Of a stretch of 64,000 bases of DNA, positions 32,088-43,404 are shown piece by piece (the stretch's first letter is position 1; each line of letters starts with the position of its first letter). Source of the stretch: Armillaria gallica (lineage: Eukaryota; Basidiomycota; Agaricomycetes; Agaricales; Physalacriaceae); assembly GCA_037576215.1 (NCBI GenBank), contig JBANDB010000011.1, forward strand, positions 744,001 to 808,000, read 5' to 3'. The notes below the pieces were generated by a model. The model searched no databases, was not told the origin of the DNA, and was given only the letters and a program-made list of their open reading frames with translations. Both the position numbers and the translations under genes were made by a program.

Positions 32088-33089
32088 GCGGCAGCTCCAT
32101 ATAGCCACCTCCTTTTGCTTTATGTGCCTCACCGCAGCTGCACATAGATTATTCGAAGATGCACCTGCATCAACATTGGTTATCACAATGTTTTCAAAAA
32201 CAACCTCCTGTGGCAGCATGGTTGGCAATCTATCTGACTGTTCAGGAGCCTCGTATCTGAAAGTCAACATGTCACCAGCAACTGATGGTAGAATATGTTG
32301 AATGGATATCGGAAGTACAGGATTTTTATCCAACTCTTGTAAAACTGATTCATTGAATTCAATGTCCCTGTAAAGAGGATTGTTTTCTTTTAACCATTTA
32401 AATGCACACCTGACATGACCCCCATTCACAGCAAGAGGTTTGGCATGGTGCCAAAGCCATGCATCGATTGGCTTCTCTGACCCCACAAACAGAACACAGA
32501 TGGGAGAGGTTATCTCTTCAATACTGGGTGGTAACGTTTGTGCAATATGAGAAGGCTGCTGAGGATAAATGATAACATGTCCCTTCATTCCCTTCTGAAG
32601 ATACCCAGACTCGTTCTCTGATCTGTCTTCTTTCAACTGGAAGATATAGCATTTAAATCTGCACAAGGCTATCATGCTCTCCTTGATGATGGTAAGGTCA
32701 CTCAATTCTGTCGGTATATCCCCCAGGTGCAATCCATTAGCCAGGCTGAATTTTGGGATGACGTCTTGTTTAATATCTTTGAGACATTGTGAACATACAG
32801 ACAACCTACAAGATCCAGTGTTGACGGATTCAACTCCATGCACATCAATCATAAGCCCATGCAAAGGGCCATCATGGAAAGGCAACAGTATCTGGGTACC
32901 AGGCCAAAAGCCCATAACATCAGCTTCAGAACCTGGTACAGGTTTGATACACTTTAGTTTGTACTCATCATGACCTATTGTGCAAACATCATGCACAGGT
33001 CGACTTGCACTACAGACAGCACATGTATGTGTCCGAAGTGATTCACATCCAGTCTCCAGCATAAAATCATGAAGGAGTTTTTCTTTCAA
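32085..33089 (-). pseudogene. Helitron 2, DUF6570-type N-terminal domain
   Basis: 334 open codons. Conserved blocks are HTCAVCSASRPVHDVC, LSVCSQCLKDIKQDVIPKFS, ANGLHLGDIPTELSDLT, GHVIIYPQQPSHIAQTLPPS and ICVLFVGSEKPIDAWL, with paired Cys residues as in the DUF6570 region of Helitron proteins. The C terminus breaks off at AAVRHIKQKEVAIW, where the inserted element supplies a TGA. The open frame itself is undamaged, in contrast to the helicase part downstream. Confidence 0.75.
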
Positions 33090-33311
33090 ATCATTGTTAA
33101 CAACTTTAGGCCATTTGGTTTGTACATAGGCAACCCAATGAGTGAAATCAGCTGCTTCCTCTAGCCTATCATCCTGCCTGTCTGCTGCACATGCTCTGAC
33201 ATATTCTTCCTGTCTCTTCCCTTTATGCAGTTTTGCAATATATGCACATATGATTTTTCTACATCCTCTATGGGTTGCAATGTCACCTTCTAACCTGTGT
33301 AATGTTATTAA

Positions 33312-34396
33312 TCACTTACAAGCATGATGCCCCATGTGACCTACCAGACTGTCCATGGAAAGCAGGTAATCATCCATCCACTTCATTCTAGCCTGCTGCA
33401 TTACACTGTCATCAATGATAGATTCTGGTGGAATAGCAGGTGGTAATAGTGCACAAACACCTTCCTTAAAGTGTTCCTGCACTTTACACTTTACATCCTT
33501 AAGTGTATCCCTTTTAGACGTGGGTATACAATGTGCTTGAGCAACAGATAAGATATACGCCACAGGCAAGGTCTTCACAATGTCTAAAATAGATAAAGAA
33601 CCTTCTATTTTCACAATAAAACCATCAAGGAATGACACAACGCGAGGATGAGTAGAAGTGCCCTTATAACTGAGTGCCCTTACTATCATGACGAGTCTGT
33701 CCAAGGGTAAATGTGCGACTCGCCCAGCATATGATTGAACAAACTGAAGACTCTCAAAAGACAAGGATTTACCAGACACATATGTACATGCCATGCTTAT
33801 GCACTGCAATCCACTCTGTGAATCATTGGAACCATGCACCCACCAGTGTGATGAGCACGAAAACAATCACTGAGTAATATGTGAGTTAACAACACAGAGC
33901 GGAGGCTATCTGCATTGCATTTGTGGGGAACTGATATACCATGCTGCATTGACATACCGTACAACACATCCACATTGTCTGTGAAAACAGATGTGACTCC
34001 TCCATGCAACACTCTGCTGAGTAGCATATCATTCATAATATTAGCAACCAAACTACAAGACTCTCCAGATGGACCATCCCCGTAAGATAGTAAATCTTCT
34101 GGTGATGGCTGACCATCAGTACAACAAGAGCCACCCACACCAAAGGCATTATCTTCAGCATATTGATGTCTACTGGCAGAGGGCATGGAAAATTCATTGT
34201 CGGAACCATCCACATTGTGAAAATCCATGACAGTGATAGCCTCACTGCAAGCAAGGTCTACACTCGCATTCATACTAGTGTGATGCTCTATCTCACATTG
34301 ACTAGTATGGATGTAGGGTGACATGAAAACAGGCACACCCTCTGGACATGTCCATGTATCTAATAATGGGGTGGGCATCGGATCTGTGAAGAACAA
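33312..34396 (-). pseudogene. Helitron 2, N-terminal repeated short helical modules
   Basis: Two overlapping open pieces (34396-33797, 33866-33312). The first ends with YGMSMQHGISVPHKCNADSL, RSVLLTHILLSDCF and GGCMVP. The second has ILSVAQAHCIPTSKRDTLKD, VQEHFKEGVCALLP and a short linker to the DUF6570 region. The pattern of an AHGI-type helix, a polar loop and a HLLxGxC helix recurs here and in units A and B. It resembles small SAP-like repeats placed before the DUF6570 domain of basidiomycete Helitrons, though I cannot confirm the fold. Confidence 0.5.
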
Positions 34397-34707
34397 GATA
34401 AGTTAGCACTGAGAATGTCTATACAAGTAGGTGCAGCACCTTGATTCCCTCCAGACAGATAAATCCCACTATACATTCCAAAAACATTGCTTCCGATTGA
34501 CATGTCCCACTCATCGGTATGTTCAACTACCAAATCCAAGACAACAGTAGTGAACCCATGGTCTCCGTCCACCAGGATACTGGAACAATAAGTTTCGCCA
34601 GCAGATATGCCCCACAAGTTCAATACGCCGACGGATATCTTTGAATGGGTAGCAGTTGAATAAACCATGTGTTGAACAGTGTGACCGGAGACAGATATGA
34701 TTCTCAT
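34360..34707 (-). pseudogene. Retropepsin-like segment in front of Helitron 2
   Basis: An open frame with several short beta-like strands: ISVGVLNLWGISAGETYCSS, then HGFTTVVLDLVVEHT, then WDMSIGSNVFGMYSGIYLSG. The last block lines up with LGLDWF of unit A and LGFDWF of unit B, but Asp and Trp are replaced. No D[ST]G is visible. The assignment depends on order and alignment with the two other units, so it is tentative. Confidence 0.35.
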
Positions 34708-34801
34708 GGTGGGCAGAGTTAAGAGAGAAGGTGAAAAGAACCAATGGATTCAGCAGGTTATACATTGCTCCAACCTCTACATAGGAGGTACAACTGCTAC
34801 A

Positions 34802-36040
34802 TCATGCAAAATCTTCTACCCTATCTATCTGATCAGGGTCTTCCGTCACAGAAACCGCATCCGACTTAGCACACAATGCATATGTAACATGTACATGAAA
34901 CGATGTGAATACTAAATAGAGGATGTACAAACCTTCCATACAGCTACCGGAAGCTACAGAGGCAGTATTAGAGTGACACTTCTGAGGTGATAGACTATGA
35001 GAACAACTACTGGCGGCTAACATAACCAATAAGAAAGGTGTCATATCATCATATTTGGAATGCTTACGTTGAGCAAAGAACATTGCGAATGGGGAAGGAG
35101 ACGATAACTGCGCATGACTAAGTAAAGCCATCTCCTTCATAGTGCCCTTCATAGCTGATTTTGGCACTATTATACGGACCAATTCAAGTGAAGCATTGAA
35201 TGATTCCCGATGAGCGACAGATACAAAAAGGTGCTTGATCTTGGGCAGTCAAAAGTCAGAAAGATAAATTGTGGACTGTAACAGTGTACTTGCCTTGAAT
35301 GTGAACATGCACAGGGAGCCACCAACAAGTTTCTCTGCTTCAGAGCCTATGGTGATAACATGTCCACTTGAACCTCTGATATTGATAGCATCGAATTCAT
35401 ACCGAGAAGTAACGGCATTGAAGGTGTATACATGACTGGAAGGTACGATATACATAGGTGGGACTGGATCCGATGTACCAGACTGCTAACAAATATGTGA
35501 GCATAATACCAATAAACACAAAGAATAGCACACACCTTAAGTTTGAACATGTTAGAGGTTGTCCTGATTGACTGCACACCTGAAGCGTCAACGTGAAGCA
35601 GATCAGATGGATCTCCTGCCATACATTTGCACTGCGCATACTGGAGAGCTGAAATGCCAACATCCCAATCATCCTGGAAAGGTGTTCCAACCAGAGACTT
35701 GAAGTGCAACAACCACTTGAGTTTTTCTATAGGCTTCGGATAGTTGTCGTTATAGTCACCAAGGCCCAATAGTTTATTGTACCATTCACTGGACTCGGCA
35801 ATGCCAACTAACATGAAGGTCGCAACAGCGGGGATGATGCCAGGGCACATAGGATGTATGCAAAGTATGTGTGTGTTGTCAGATCACCACCAGAGGAAAC
35901 TATCCTTCAAGTCAGGCCAACAGAGATACAGCTCATTCTCCAGCAGATTTCAACAATGTGACACCAGTCTGAATGCATCAACCATGGCTGTAAATGTGAA
36001 AGTGGGGGACCTGCACAGACATACACTGATTCAAATATAG
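34802..36040 (-). pseudogene. Multi-exon gene fragment of unknown function
   Basis: 35850-35533 carries YNKLLGLGDYNDNYPKPIEK and WDVGISALQYAQCKC and ends at a GTGTGTGC donor after FKLK. The next exon (about 35486-35290) reads PMYIVPSSHVYTFNAVTSR and VITIGSEAEKLVGGSLCMF. A third (about 35210-34932) reads SFNASLELVRIIVPKSAMKG and ends with a GTTTGT donor. Borders are plausible but not all phases can be verified. It lies between the retropepsin-like units B and C on the same strand, so it may be a host gene caught within the Helitron or part of its N-terminal region. I do not recognise the family. Confidence 0.4.
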
Positions 36041-36238
36041 GCACGAAATCAGCGACACAGGAGGTAGACAAAATAGTGGAAGGGGTCTGAGGGGTATGAA
36101 GATGATGAATCTTAGTGCTGCAAGATCGTGATTAGGCTGAACGACAGATATGATGGTAAAAGTACATTAAACCAACGAGTAGCATCCAATGAACCTCCAA
36201 ATACAAGCAAGCACAGTTGCAAACTGACAGCAGAAGAC

Positions 36239-37381
36239 CTAGTTATGACTACCACATGTAAAGTAAAATTCAGCGAGGAAGTCCAAACATCCGACGGGCA
36301 CATTGGGGATAGGGCTGTCAACCCATGACAAACAATGGCCTAGCAACAAATGCTCTGTGACCGCATTCCTATACCACCCAACTCCTTCTCTGCTGGAACA
36401 CTCAATGTGATGAGCACGAGTTATGGTGGTCAAAGGTGCCAGGTGCATCCGTTCGAAGTCGACGTTCACAACTCGCAGAAGGTACAACCGTTCATCAAGG
36501 TAGGGCATATACCATAAACACTGTAATCAATGGTTAACCCTGATCTGTGCTGCATGTCATTTGTTATGGCCCACACCAGGGGCAAAAAAGGCTGAGAAAG
36601 GAGGCAGGACATGCGCATCACATCACTCAACGATTAATGATGACACGACCCAGGTGATGAAAAAGATGTGGGGATATACAAACATGCTTCGACAGACCTG
36701 GACAACATCAGTACAATGTGGTCCACCCTCCGGCACAAAGTCCTGCCAACAAATGTTGCACAATACGTGCACGAAATTCCAAATGATCGGTGCAGGTAGT
36801 ACTGACCACTAGTCCGTGGCCGAACATTCCATCAACCACAGTGTCATCTGGCACAGAAGGTATAAACAGCCTCGAAGAAGGTTGGCAGATACTCTTGTAC
36901 ATATCAACCAATCGATACAACTGTGTATGAAGAGACGAGGAATCTATATGCCAGTAAGTCACTGTCTACTTGAAAAATGGATGTACCAACATTCAAGGTC
37001 ACATGCCTGTTCTGCGAATGATGCGAACCAATCGAACCCCAGAACAACATCCATAGGTAGCTCCTCCCTAACTTCAAGGAGCATAGTGCAATGATGGACG
37101 AACAAGTCTGTATTGACATGTATTTCGACCTCGTCCCCACTAGGAATGTGAACAAGAGAGGATCAACTAGATGTAGAGTGTTGCAGAGTAATAGAATAAC
37201 TATACTGCTCATTGGCGATGAGACATGACAGGGTAGCCATAGAGAAGAAACATCGGGGCTTGGCAGCCTGAAAGGGAAAAGTGGTCAGCGGCCACATGCA
37301 ACAATCAGTCCCATGCCACATACCGAATAGGGGGCACACTCTCTCACCACCAGAAAGCAGTGCAGCACCAAACAGAAGCAC
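36239..37381 (-). pseudogene. Helitron-N-terminus-like unit B: retropepsin-like plus HLLxGxC modules
   Basis: From 37381 the minus strand gives ATLSCLIANEQYSYSITLQH. After a stop comes HIPSGDEVEIHVNTDLFVHH and LPMDVVLGFDWFASFAEQA, a retropepsin-like C-terminal block. The next piece (36962-36708) has RIVQHLLAGLCAGG. The last (36508-36239) has ITRAHHIECSSR, AVTEHLLLGHCLSW and PNVPVGCLDFLAEF. The ending PVGCL(D/E)(F/L)L is shared with unit A. Several frameshifts and stops are present. Unit B lies on the same strand and 1.5 kb upstream of the matching region of Helitron 2, so it may be a duplicate. Confidence 0.45.
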
Positions 37382-37459
37382 AATAGGGAATTATCTATAA
37401 CCCACTACCAAGGTAGCAGGAATTTCCACCCATTTTGGACTCTGACAGTCCGGGCCATT

Positions 37460-38064
37460 GGCTACCGAGACACGATTCAAGGTAAGCGCTTCCACTTCCT
37501 AATCTTAGAATCACACCTTGCTCACCACTGTGTGATCCAGGCCTTCCCCTCGAGGTGCAGTGCCGATATCTTTGCCACCAACTTCCATTTCATCCAGATG
37601 GCCATCTTAATTCGCTTCAAACATGATGTCAGTATATCTTCTCATATGATGGTCTCGAGATGACAGTTCTTCAGGAAGACAGTGACCCACAGAATTACCT
37701 CTTTGAAGAGAGTGGTCTATGATGCTGGAGTTATGTCGATGGTCATGCTATGCCCAATGTTGTTGCCACATCTTCCATCTTCTGATATCCCACCGGCCTC
37801 CAGCTTAAACAGAGACTTCCCACCCTGTCTTCCAGAGTTCAGAAACAAGCAACGACCACTTACTGAATGGTTGACATCTCTTGGAACTATACAGCCATAT
37901 TGAGGTATGTTCTAGTTCTGATCTATGGTTCCTATACTAAACCGTACACCTCCTTGCAGTGTCATCACAGAACTTGAGAAAACAATGCCACAACTGAATG
38001 CAGTGGGCCACATGTATGTTATCGAACCTGCCAGTCACATGATTCTGCTCTCAGATGCAGAATA
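37460..38064 (+). pseudogene. Spliced gene fragment of unknown function
   Basis: Three plus-strand exon-like pieces are separated by introns with good borders: GTAAGCGC..GATCCAG (about 37481-37541) and GTATGTTC..CTTGCAG (about 37900-37957). The last exon reads ITELEKTMPQLNAVGHMYVI and ends in TAA at 38064. The middle exon has an in-frame stop, so the fragment is not functional. A stretch around 37530-37580 resembles 45990-46040. No family recognised. Confidence 0.35.
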
Positions 38065-38278
38065 ATTGGGTGAGTTCCATGGCATAGCCCCCTACGACAT
38101 GCTGAATTCACAAGACAGGAGATTAATGACATCACGGCACTGAACAATATTGATTCTCCATGTTCCGTGGTGCTGACAGGGATAATCAGTATGGATCAAC
38201 AAAGGACAGGCTCAACAAATGCCGAAATGTGGACCACAAATATAACTCTCTGATTACTCTGAAATCAGGACGCCTGGC

Positions 38279-38791
38279 CAAGGGGGTCTGAATATGAAAA
38301 AAAAAAAAAAAAAAAGACAGTGGGTCGATTAATTATTTTCATGCATCAGCACTGGACCTACCTACCTCCACATGACCTATATGATGTCATTTTGCCTAAT
38401 ATAGGTTTATTTTCGCACTTTTTAGCCTATTTTCCATGCAAAAGTACCTGCATAATGGATATTCCAATGTATTGAGCACAATTTGCATCCTATCAGACTC
38501 GTACTTCAAATTAGTTCAATAAGTTGTTAATAAGGCATATGACATCATCACAATGCAGTAAGCATTGATGCCAAAGAATATTGGTGAAGATGTTTGTAAC
38601 ACCAGCTATCATATCCTCAGTAGTAAGTAAGTAGAATGTATTGTGATATATATTGCATCATGATTCATTCAAAATATCCCTCAAAAACTCATTTTTAGAC
38701 CCTAACAGGAGGGGTCAACTTTTTTTGGGCCTGCTGGCCCAACCAACCTACCTACCCAGTGTGCCAGGGCCAACATCCCAGTACCCCCTTG
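38279..38791 (+). mobile_element. MITE copy A with 8-bp target duplication
   Basis: 513 bp, ends CAAGGGGGT and ACCCCCTTG, with an A-run near the left end and conserved internal sequence shared with copy B (48109-48617). The flanking 8-mers are CGCCTGGC (38271-38278) and CGCCCGGC (38792-38799), an 8-bp duplication with one CpG-type change. Eight-bp duplications and YARNG-like ends fit hAT or KDZ-type elements. No transposase is inside. Copy A shows TG or CA at several places where copy B has CG. Confidence 0.85.
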
Positions 38792-38799
38792 CGCCCGGC

Positions 38800-40060
38800 A
38801 CAAATCAAAGGATCTTCTGGCTTGGGTAAGGCGCTCAAAAGCTACTTGGTTCCGAGTCCTATGTATATAGGATTACTTGGTTATAATGCAAATGTGAATG
38901 ACTCATGGGAAAACTCTATTCGACCTGTGAGGTCATCTGTTACTGGAACTCCGAGTGTCATGTGCTGTTGAACCTCTCCAATTGACATCATTGTGACAGT
39001 CTGTCACAGCAGCTATATTAAAATAATAATATATCTTATTTCCAATTTTATTTTACGTTATTACATCAGTCTTCAGACAAACTGCACCCATCTGCATACT
39101 GCACAATATTTTACATCTTCAGCTGGCACTGTTGAAGCACCATATCATCTTGAGACACAAGTGTTCTGTCTGCAACCATCTTCAGATGCATCCAAATGTG
39201 TCACGTGGGTTATCACATATTTACAATCAACAAATATTTCGATCTCCAATTGAACATTTACAGCAAACCCTCGCACACCCTTTTCCATTCCCTTGAGCTA
39301 CATCAGCGGTTACCACTGCTGCTCAGCTCCACCCCAGGACTAGTGCCACTGCCATTCCAACTGTTCTCACTGTTGGTGGGCTTCACTGGTGCTTGAATCA
39401 CTTTCTACACACCTTGGGCATCATTCAACTCAATATCCAACTGTTTCCACAGTTTGCTGGCTGCATGGCCGCTTCAATTTCTTCTTGCACGCCCTTGAGG
39501 GCAGCATCAATTCTCACTGTGATGTCAAACACCTCTGTGCTTGCTCATGTTCATTGGTAAGCCCCCTCATGTTGCCTTTCTCAAGTGCACCATGTGCTCC
39601 TAGAAAGCAGCCAGGACCCTTGTGCACAGAATCACCCCTGGGTCCAATGTGGGGTTTCTGGCTGCTTTCTGGGTGTGTTGGGTGCATTTGACATGCATTT
39701 ATTGCCCACTTGCTTTGCTAACGATTGTGGTCTGTAGGTCCTAGATATATTTCCCGCTACCTCCACAGCACACGTAAGAGGGTCCATTAGCACTCCTTCG
39801 GAAACCCACCAACTGTCTTGTGTGTGGAATCAAAGCAGCACCTCCCACTTTCCTCGAACAATGTATTGTTTTCCAAGGTGGGCTAGTTTTCTTTGTGACG
39901 GTGACTCTTATAGCTAATGAAACCTTAGAATTCTTGCAGGCTCATCCTGATTGAACTGCATTGTCGAACATAGGAATATTTCATTGATATGTAGCATATG
40001 CCTTCCATGGCAAATATGCACAGTACAAATGTAAATAATATATTGAATCTCTTGAATATT
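38800..40060. other. Noncoding stretch, possible decayed transposon DNA
   Basis: I see no supportable gene. TCTTCAGA-type octamers occur near 39072 and 39181 and foreshadow the palindrome field downstream. On the minus strand 39260-39700 has protein-like fragments broken by many stops, but none can be assigned. Confidence 0.35.
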
Positions 40061-40071
40061 CTATTGGAGTG

Positions 40072-40937
40072 TCTTAAGATATGTTGGGATCACACAATTT
40101 GCAAGGCTGGGTCTGAAGATGGAACACCACAAGTGCTGGCATCTCAAGACCACAAGAAGAAAGTGCCTCAAGTCATCTCTGATGTGAGGTCAGTCTTAAG
40201 ATGTGGAAGTTGGAATAATGCTATACACTCCTCTATTAGATGTTGGCCATCATAAGTCATTGCTTTTCAGTTCGCCGCATTTATTATCGTTAACTTTGTA
40301 TGCATGCAGTGAACAGCGAGTGTTTTGGTCTGAAGACAGCATGCCATAGTATCTTCACATCTAGCTAGTCTTAAGATAGGCCTGCAAGAGTCTCTTAACT
40401 CAGAGGGCTTGAACTTTGACATATGGCAGATAGTCTCTTAAGGCTCGCATTTGGGTACTCCCACATTTGATAATGACACAGAGAGGCCTGTATAGCATTG
40501 AATCCAATTGGTCTTTACTTATTTCACACCAGCTGACACCCTCAGATGCAGAACACAATTGTCCTCTTTTTTGTGCTTTCTCAGGCCATCACTAAGCCTT
40601 ACAAGGCAAGTATTGCATTGTATAAGAGGGCTGGTATCTTAAGATGCTTGACAGTTCGAGTTTAATAAGCTTATGCAACCCACCACAGATGCGTCGTCTT
40701 AAGACAGGGACATGAGCATGTATCTACACTTAGCTTGAGGACAATGCATCAGTATCTTTAATTCTGTCATACCCTCTAACACTGCATTTTCAGTGTGGTG
40801 TGTTTTTAGATCAGTTGATTAGTGTCTTAAGTGACCTGTTCACCAATTGTACAATGAGGTGAGGCAGTCTTCAGATGGACTAGAGACTGTACTTATATTT
40901 TATTCATTCAAATGGCTTGAACTGTGTGGTCTTAAGA
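40072..40937. repeat. Field of TCTTAAGA palindromes
   Basis: The exact octamer TCTTAAGA occurs at 40072, 40194, 40369, 40637, 40697 and 40930. Near-variants (TCTCAAGA, TCTGAAGA, TCTTAAGG, TCTTAAGT, TCTTCAGA) occur at 40142, 40112, 40436, 40825 and 40868. In 866 bp of random sequence one exact copy would already be unexpected. The motif is self-complementary. Spacing is irregular (60-270 bp), so this is not a simple tandem repeat. It might be a subterminal binding-site array of a DNA transposon. Confidence 0.6.
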
Positions 40938-40939
40938 TA

Positions 40940-42130
40940 TGTTAATAAATATTGGTTGATAGTTGCAATATTATGGATAATGAAATCTATTATTATTTAA
41001 ATGATAAATTGCACAATGCATGATGGGGTGACTGGCTGCTGAGGAATGCCAATTGCCATGTGACACTCCGAGCATGGCAGTCCTGCAGTTCTGGTTGACC
41101 TATCTTATCTCAGCAGAGATTGCTGGCTTATCATCCTGGCTGTACTATGGGAACTTGGCCGCTATTGCACCTAGCTCATCTTACCAAGGGGGTTGCAGCC
41201 TAGCAAGCCAGCACATTGGGTTGGTTGGTTGGTTGGCCTCAGGAACCCTTCTGCATGGAACGATAAAGCCATTCTGGGCACTGTGAATGCATTGTTCAGT
41301 GTGAAAGAGCCTTTCTCATATCATATAAGACTCACAATACACTTGGGTGAGCCACTGGCAGGACTAGGGCTGACTGGGCAAGTTGGATGCAAGCTCAGGT
41401 CCGGGAACTGGCAAGTTGCCAGTGGCTGTGTAGTTATAAATGGTAAAATTAGATGACTCAGCTTCTATTCCTAGTATGTTATTCCCATGCCGGTTGGTCA
41501 GTCGGCTCAAGCAGGCCTTAAAAATATTTTTGACCCAATATGACTTTTTATGTTTTTGCAACCCCCTTGCATCTTACACCTTATCTTGCTTGCCTAATTT
41601 CCTGGTGCACCTCTGCCCTATCTTATCTTTTATGACTTCGCCTGCTCTATATCTTTTCCAGATGAAAAATATATCATTTCTTGGTCCTGGTTGACTTTTT
41701 GATATGGATACTGTCCCTCTCGATTCTCATCCCTTCCTGTCTCAACTCATCCTATCTGAATTGCCAAAACTTCTATGGCACAAATATTGTGTTTCTCCTC
41801 CTTCCTTGTCCCTTGCTTTGTGATGTTTGGTCTGTCGCACTTCAGCCTGATTTCTCTCTATATATATTTATGTTCTTGGTGTGTGTACATACAACTGTGC
41901 TGTGCTCTATGACTATCCCATCATCTCTCCATTGCCACCTTCCCTGTTGCCATGATGCCTTTTGATTTTCACTTCCTTGAATCCTTCATCATCGCTGGTT
42001 CCAAACCTTTTCTTGTTTCTGTCCATGTCTCCTCAGTAATACTTCACGACACCTGGTCTTAGCAATGCCACTATAGCAGAGATGCTCAGTAATCTTGGCT
42101 CTGAAATGGACAGAGTGATCCTCATGTCTC
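40940..42130. other. Noncoding stretch with GGTT microsatellite
   Basis: A short (GGTT)n run lies at about 41218-41236. Open frames in this interval have biased, leucine-rich composition without recognisable motifs and look like chance. No repeat ends were identified. Confidence 0.4.
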
Positions 42131-42132
42131 TC

Positions 42133-42441
42133 TTACAAGGTATGTGCATGTTTCACCAATGGACAGAACCTTGTAACGAAATTTACAAACTTTGAGAATT
42201 CTCTGAGGTAGATAATGGTGGTTAGCATTTTATTTATGCTTGCATGCAAGGATGCAAGGAGAGGGCTGGAGATAGTGCTGCTAGTGATCACTGAATTGTG
42301 TATCTGCATGGCTGATGGTGCTGACTGGAGAATGGGTTTTGGTGCGTGAACAAGAGATTGGGTAGGTGCCACTTTCTTCATCCAAAAATCTGCAATAGAG
42401 CGCTGAGCCTTTGATTTCTTTTTCTTCATCGCATTTTTCAT
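42133..42441 (-). CDS. Small Lys-rich hypothetical protein fragment
   Basis: About 102 codons starting with a basic run (MKKKKSKAQRS) and the block IADFWMKK. This resembles the PCNA-box-like or DNA-binding openings seen in some transposase-associated fungal proteins. The remainder is Ser-rich with no recognisable domain. It could be the remnant of a transposon gene or a chance frame. Confidence 0.25.
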   Translation of the reverse strand: MKNAMKKKKSKAQRSIADFWMKKVAPTQSLVHAPKPILQSAPSAMQIHNSVITSSTISSPLLASLHASINKMLTTIIYLREFSKFVNFVTRFCPLVKHAHTL

Positions 42442-42914
42442 GCAGTTTAGTTTTCCTCAGTGGACCTTGTCAAGTGCACTTGGAGGAGCGGTGAAGAGAC
42501 TCTGTGCACGCAGGCTAGAAATGCAACAGTGTCAAAGACACTGATCACACTCACACCCAACACTACACACACAAACCCTCAAGTTCTTGGGGGGATATTA
42601 TGAGATAGAAGCAGATTGAAGCAAAACAACTAAACTCTCAGAATATACAATACACGCGTATAGCAATAGCATGCATCACGTATCTAGATCTCTCTAAGTC
42701 CAAAGGCTTTTATAACAAGAGGCACGACAGTTGTCGCAGGGCCTCAAGGCAAGGTGTACTACAATACACGATACATCGCCACACACCCACAAAACCCTCA
42801 ATAAGTCGTGCACGTCACACACAGGTATCCACAACAACCTAAACACACTCTAAACATGACTCAAAGCTTGCGCTTTAAGCAGAAACCCTTCACAAAACAT
42901 CCACTCAAGCCACA

Positions 42915-43237
42915 GGATTTGAACCTACGCACTCAAGCTTCCAAAACCAATCGTAGACCCACAGGGTTTGAACCTATGCTGATCCAGAGACACAATAACC
43001 AACTAAACCCCGTTCGACAAGCCAAAGGGTTTGAACCTCTGCCGCCTGTAGCGCCACACGTTAGAAGAAGGCCTCTGTATGAACACTAATCAGACCAAAG
43101 GGTTTGAACCTCTGCCGCCTGTAGTATCTCGCACACAAGAAACGCCGTCCGACAAGCCAAAGGGTTTGAACCTCTGCCACTTGCAGAATGGTATACCCAA
43201 CTAAGCGTGTGCTAATCAGACCAAAGGGTTTGAACCT
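42915..43237. repeat. Tandem repeat with B-box-like core (six units)
   Basis: The core GGGTTTGAACCT (first unit GGATTTGAACCT) starts at 42915, 42964, 43027, 43100, 43162 and 43226, a spacing of 49-73 bp. In the last four units it is followed by CTGCCxCxTG. On the minus strand the core reads AGGTTCAAACCC, close to the B box of tRNA-type RNA polymerase III promoters (GGTTCRANNCC). No full tRNA cloverleaf could be drawn. It may derive from a tRNA-related SINE end multiplied in tandem. Confidence 0.6.
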
Positions 43238-43358
43238 CTGCTGCCTGTAACACCGCGCATCACAAGAAACCCTCAAAACTCAAGAGCGCGTCTGCAATGA
43301 CACAATATCTCTTATTCTCAGGGTAGAGCGCAGTCAACCAATCACTCAAACCATACAC

Positions 43359-43404
43359 AAGTCCCTGCTAGGCAAGTCCCCTGCTAAGCAAGTCCCCCGC
43401 TAAG
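43359..43404 (+). repeat. Short tandem repeat (about 16-bp unit, three copies)
   Basis: Three units of the form CAAGTCCCxxGCTAxG lie in a row. They are close to the B-box-like repeat and probably belong to the same rearranged region. Confidence 0.6.

Noticed and set aside
38297..38318. Poly(A) tail of a retroposed gene at the A-run
   Set aside because: The A-run is internal to a MITE with terminal inverted repeats and an 8-bp duplication, and the second copy has it at the same place.
39389..39691. 100-codon plus-strand ORF as a gene
   Set aside because: Cys/Pro/Leu-rich low-complexity translation with no motif, splice support or upstream promoter.
41681..41965. Small membrane protein ORF
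   Set aside because: Hydrophobic composition results from a pyrimidine-rich strand; no homologous pattern or splice partner is recognisable.
42915..43237. tRNA gene cluster
   Set aside because: Only the T-arm-like core repeats. No matching acceptor, D-arm or anticodon stems could be drawn at the right spacing.
42915..43237. CRISPR array
   Set aside because: The genome is eukaryotic, the repeated core is only about 12-25 bp, spacing is uneven and the units themselves are related between cores.
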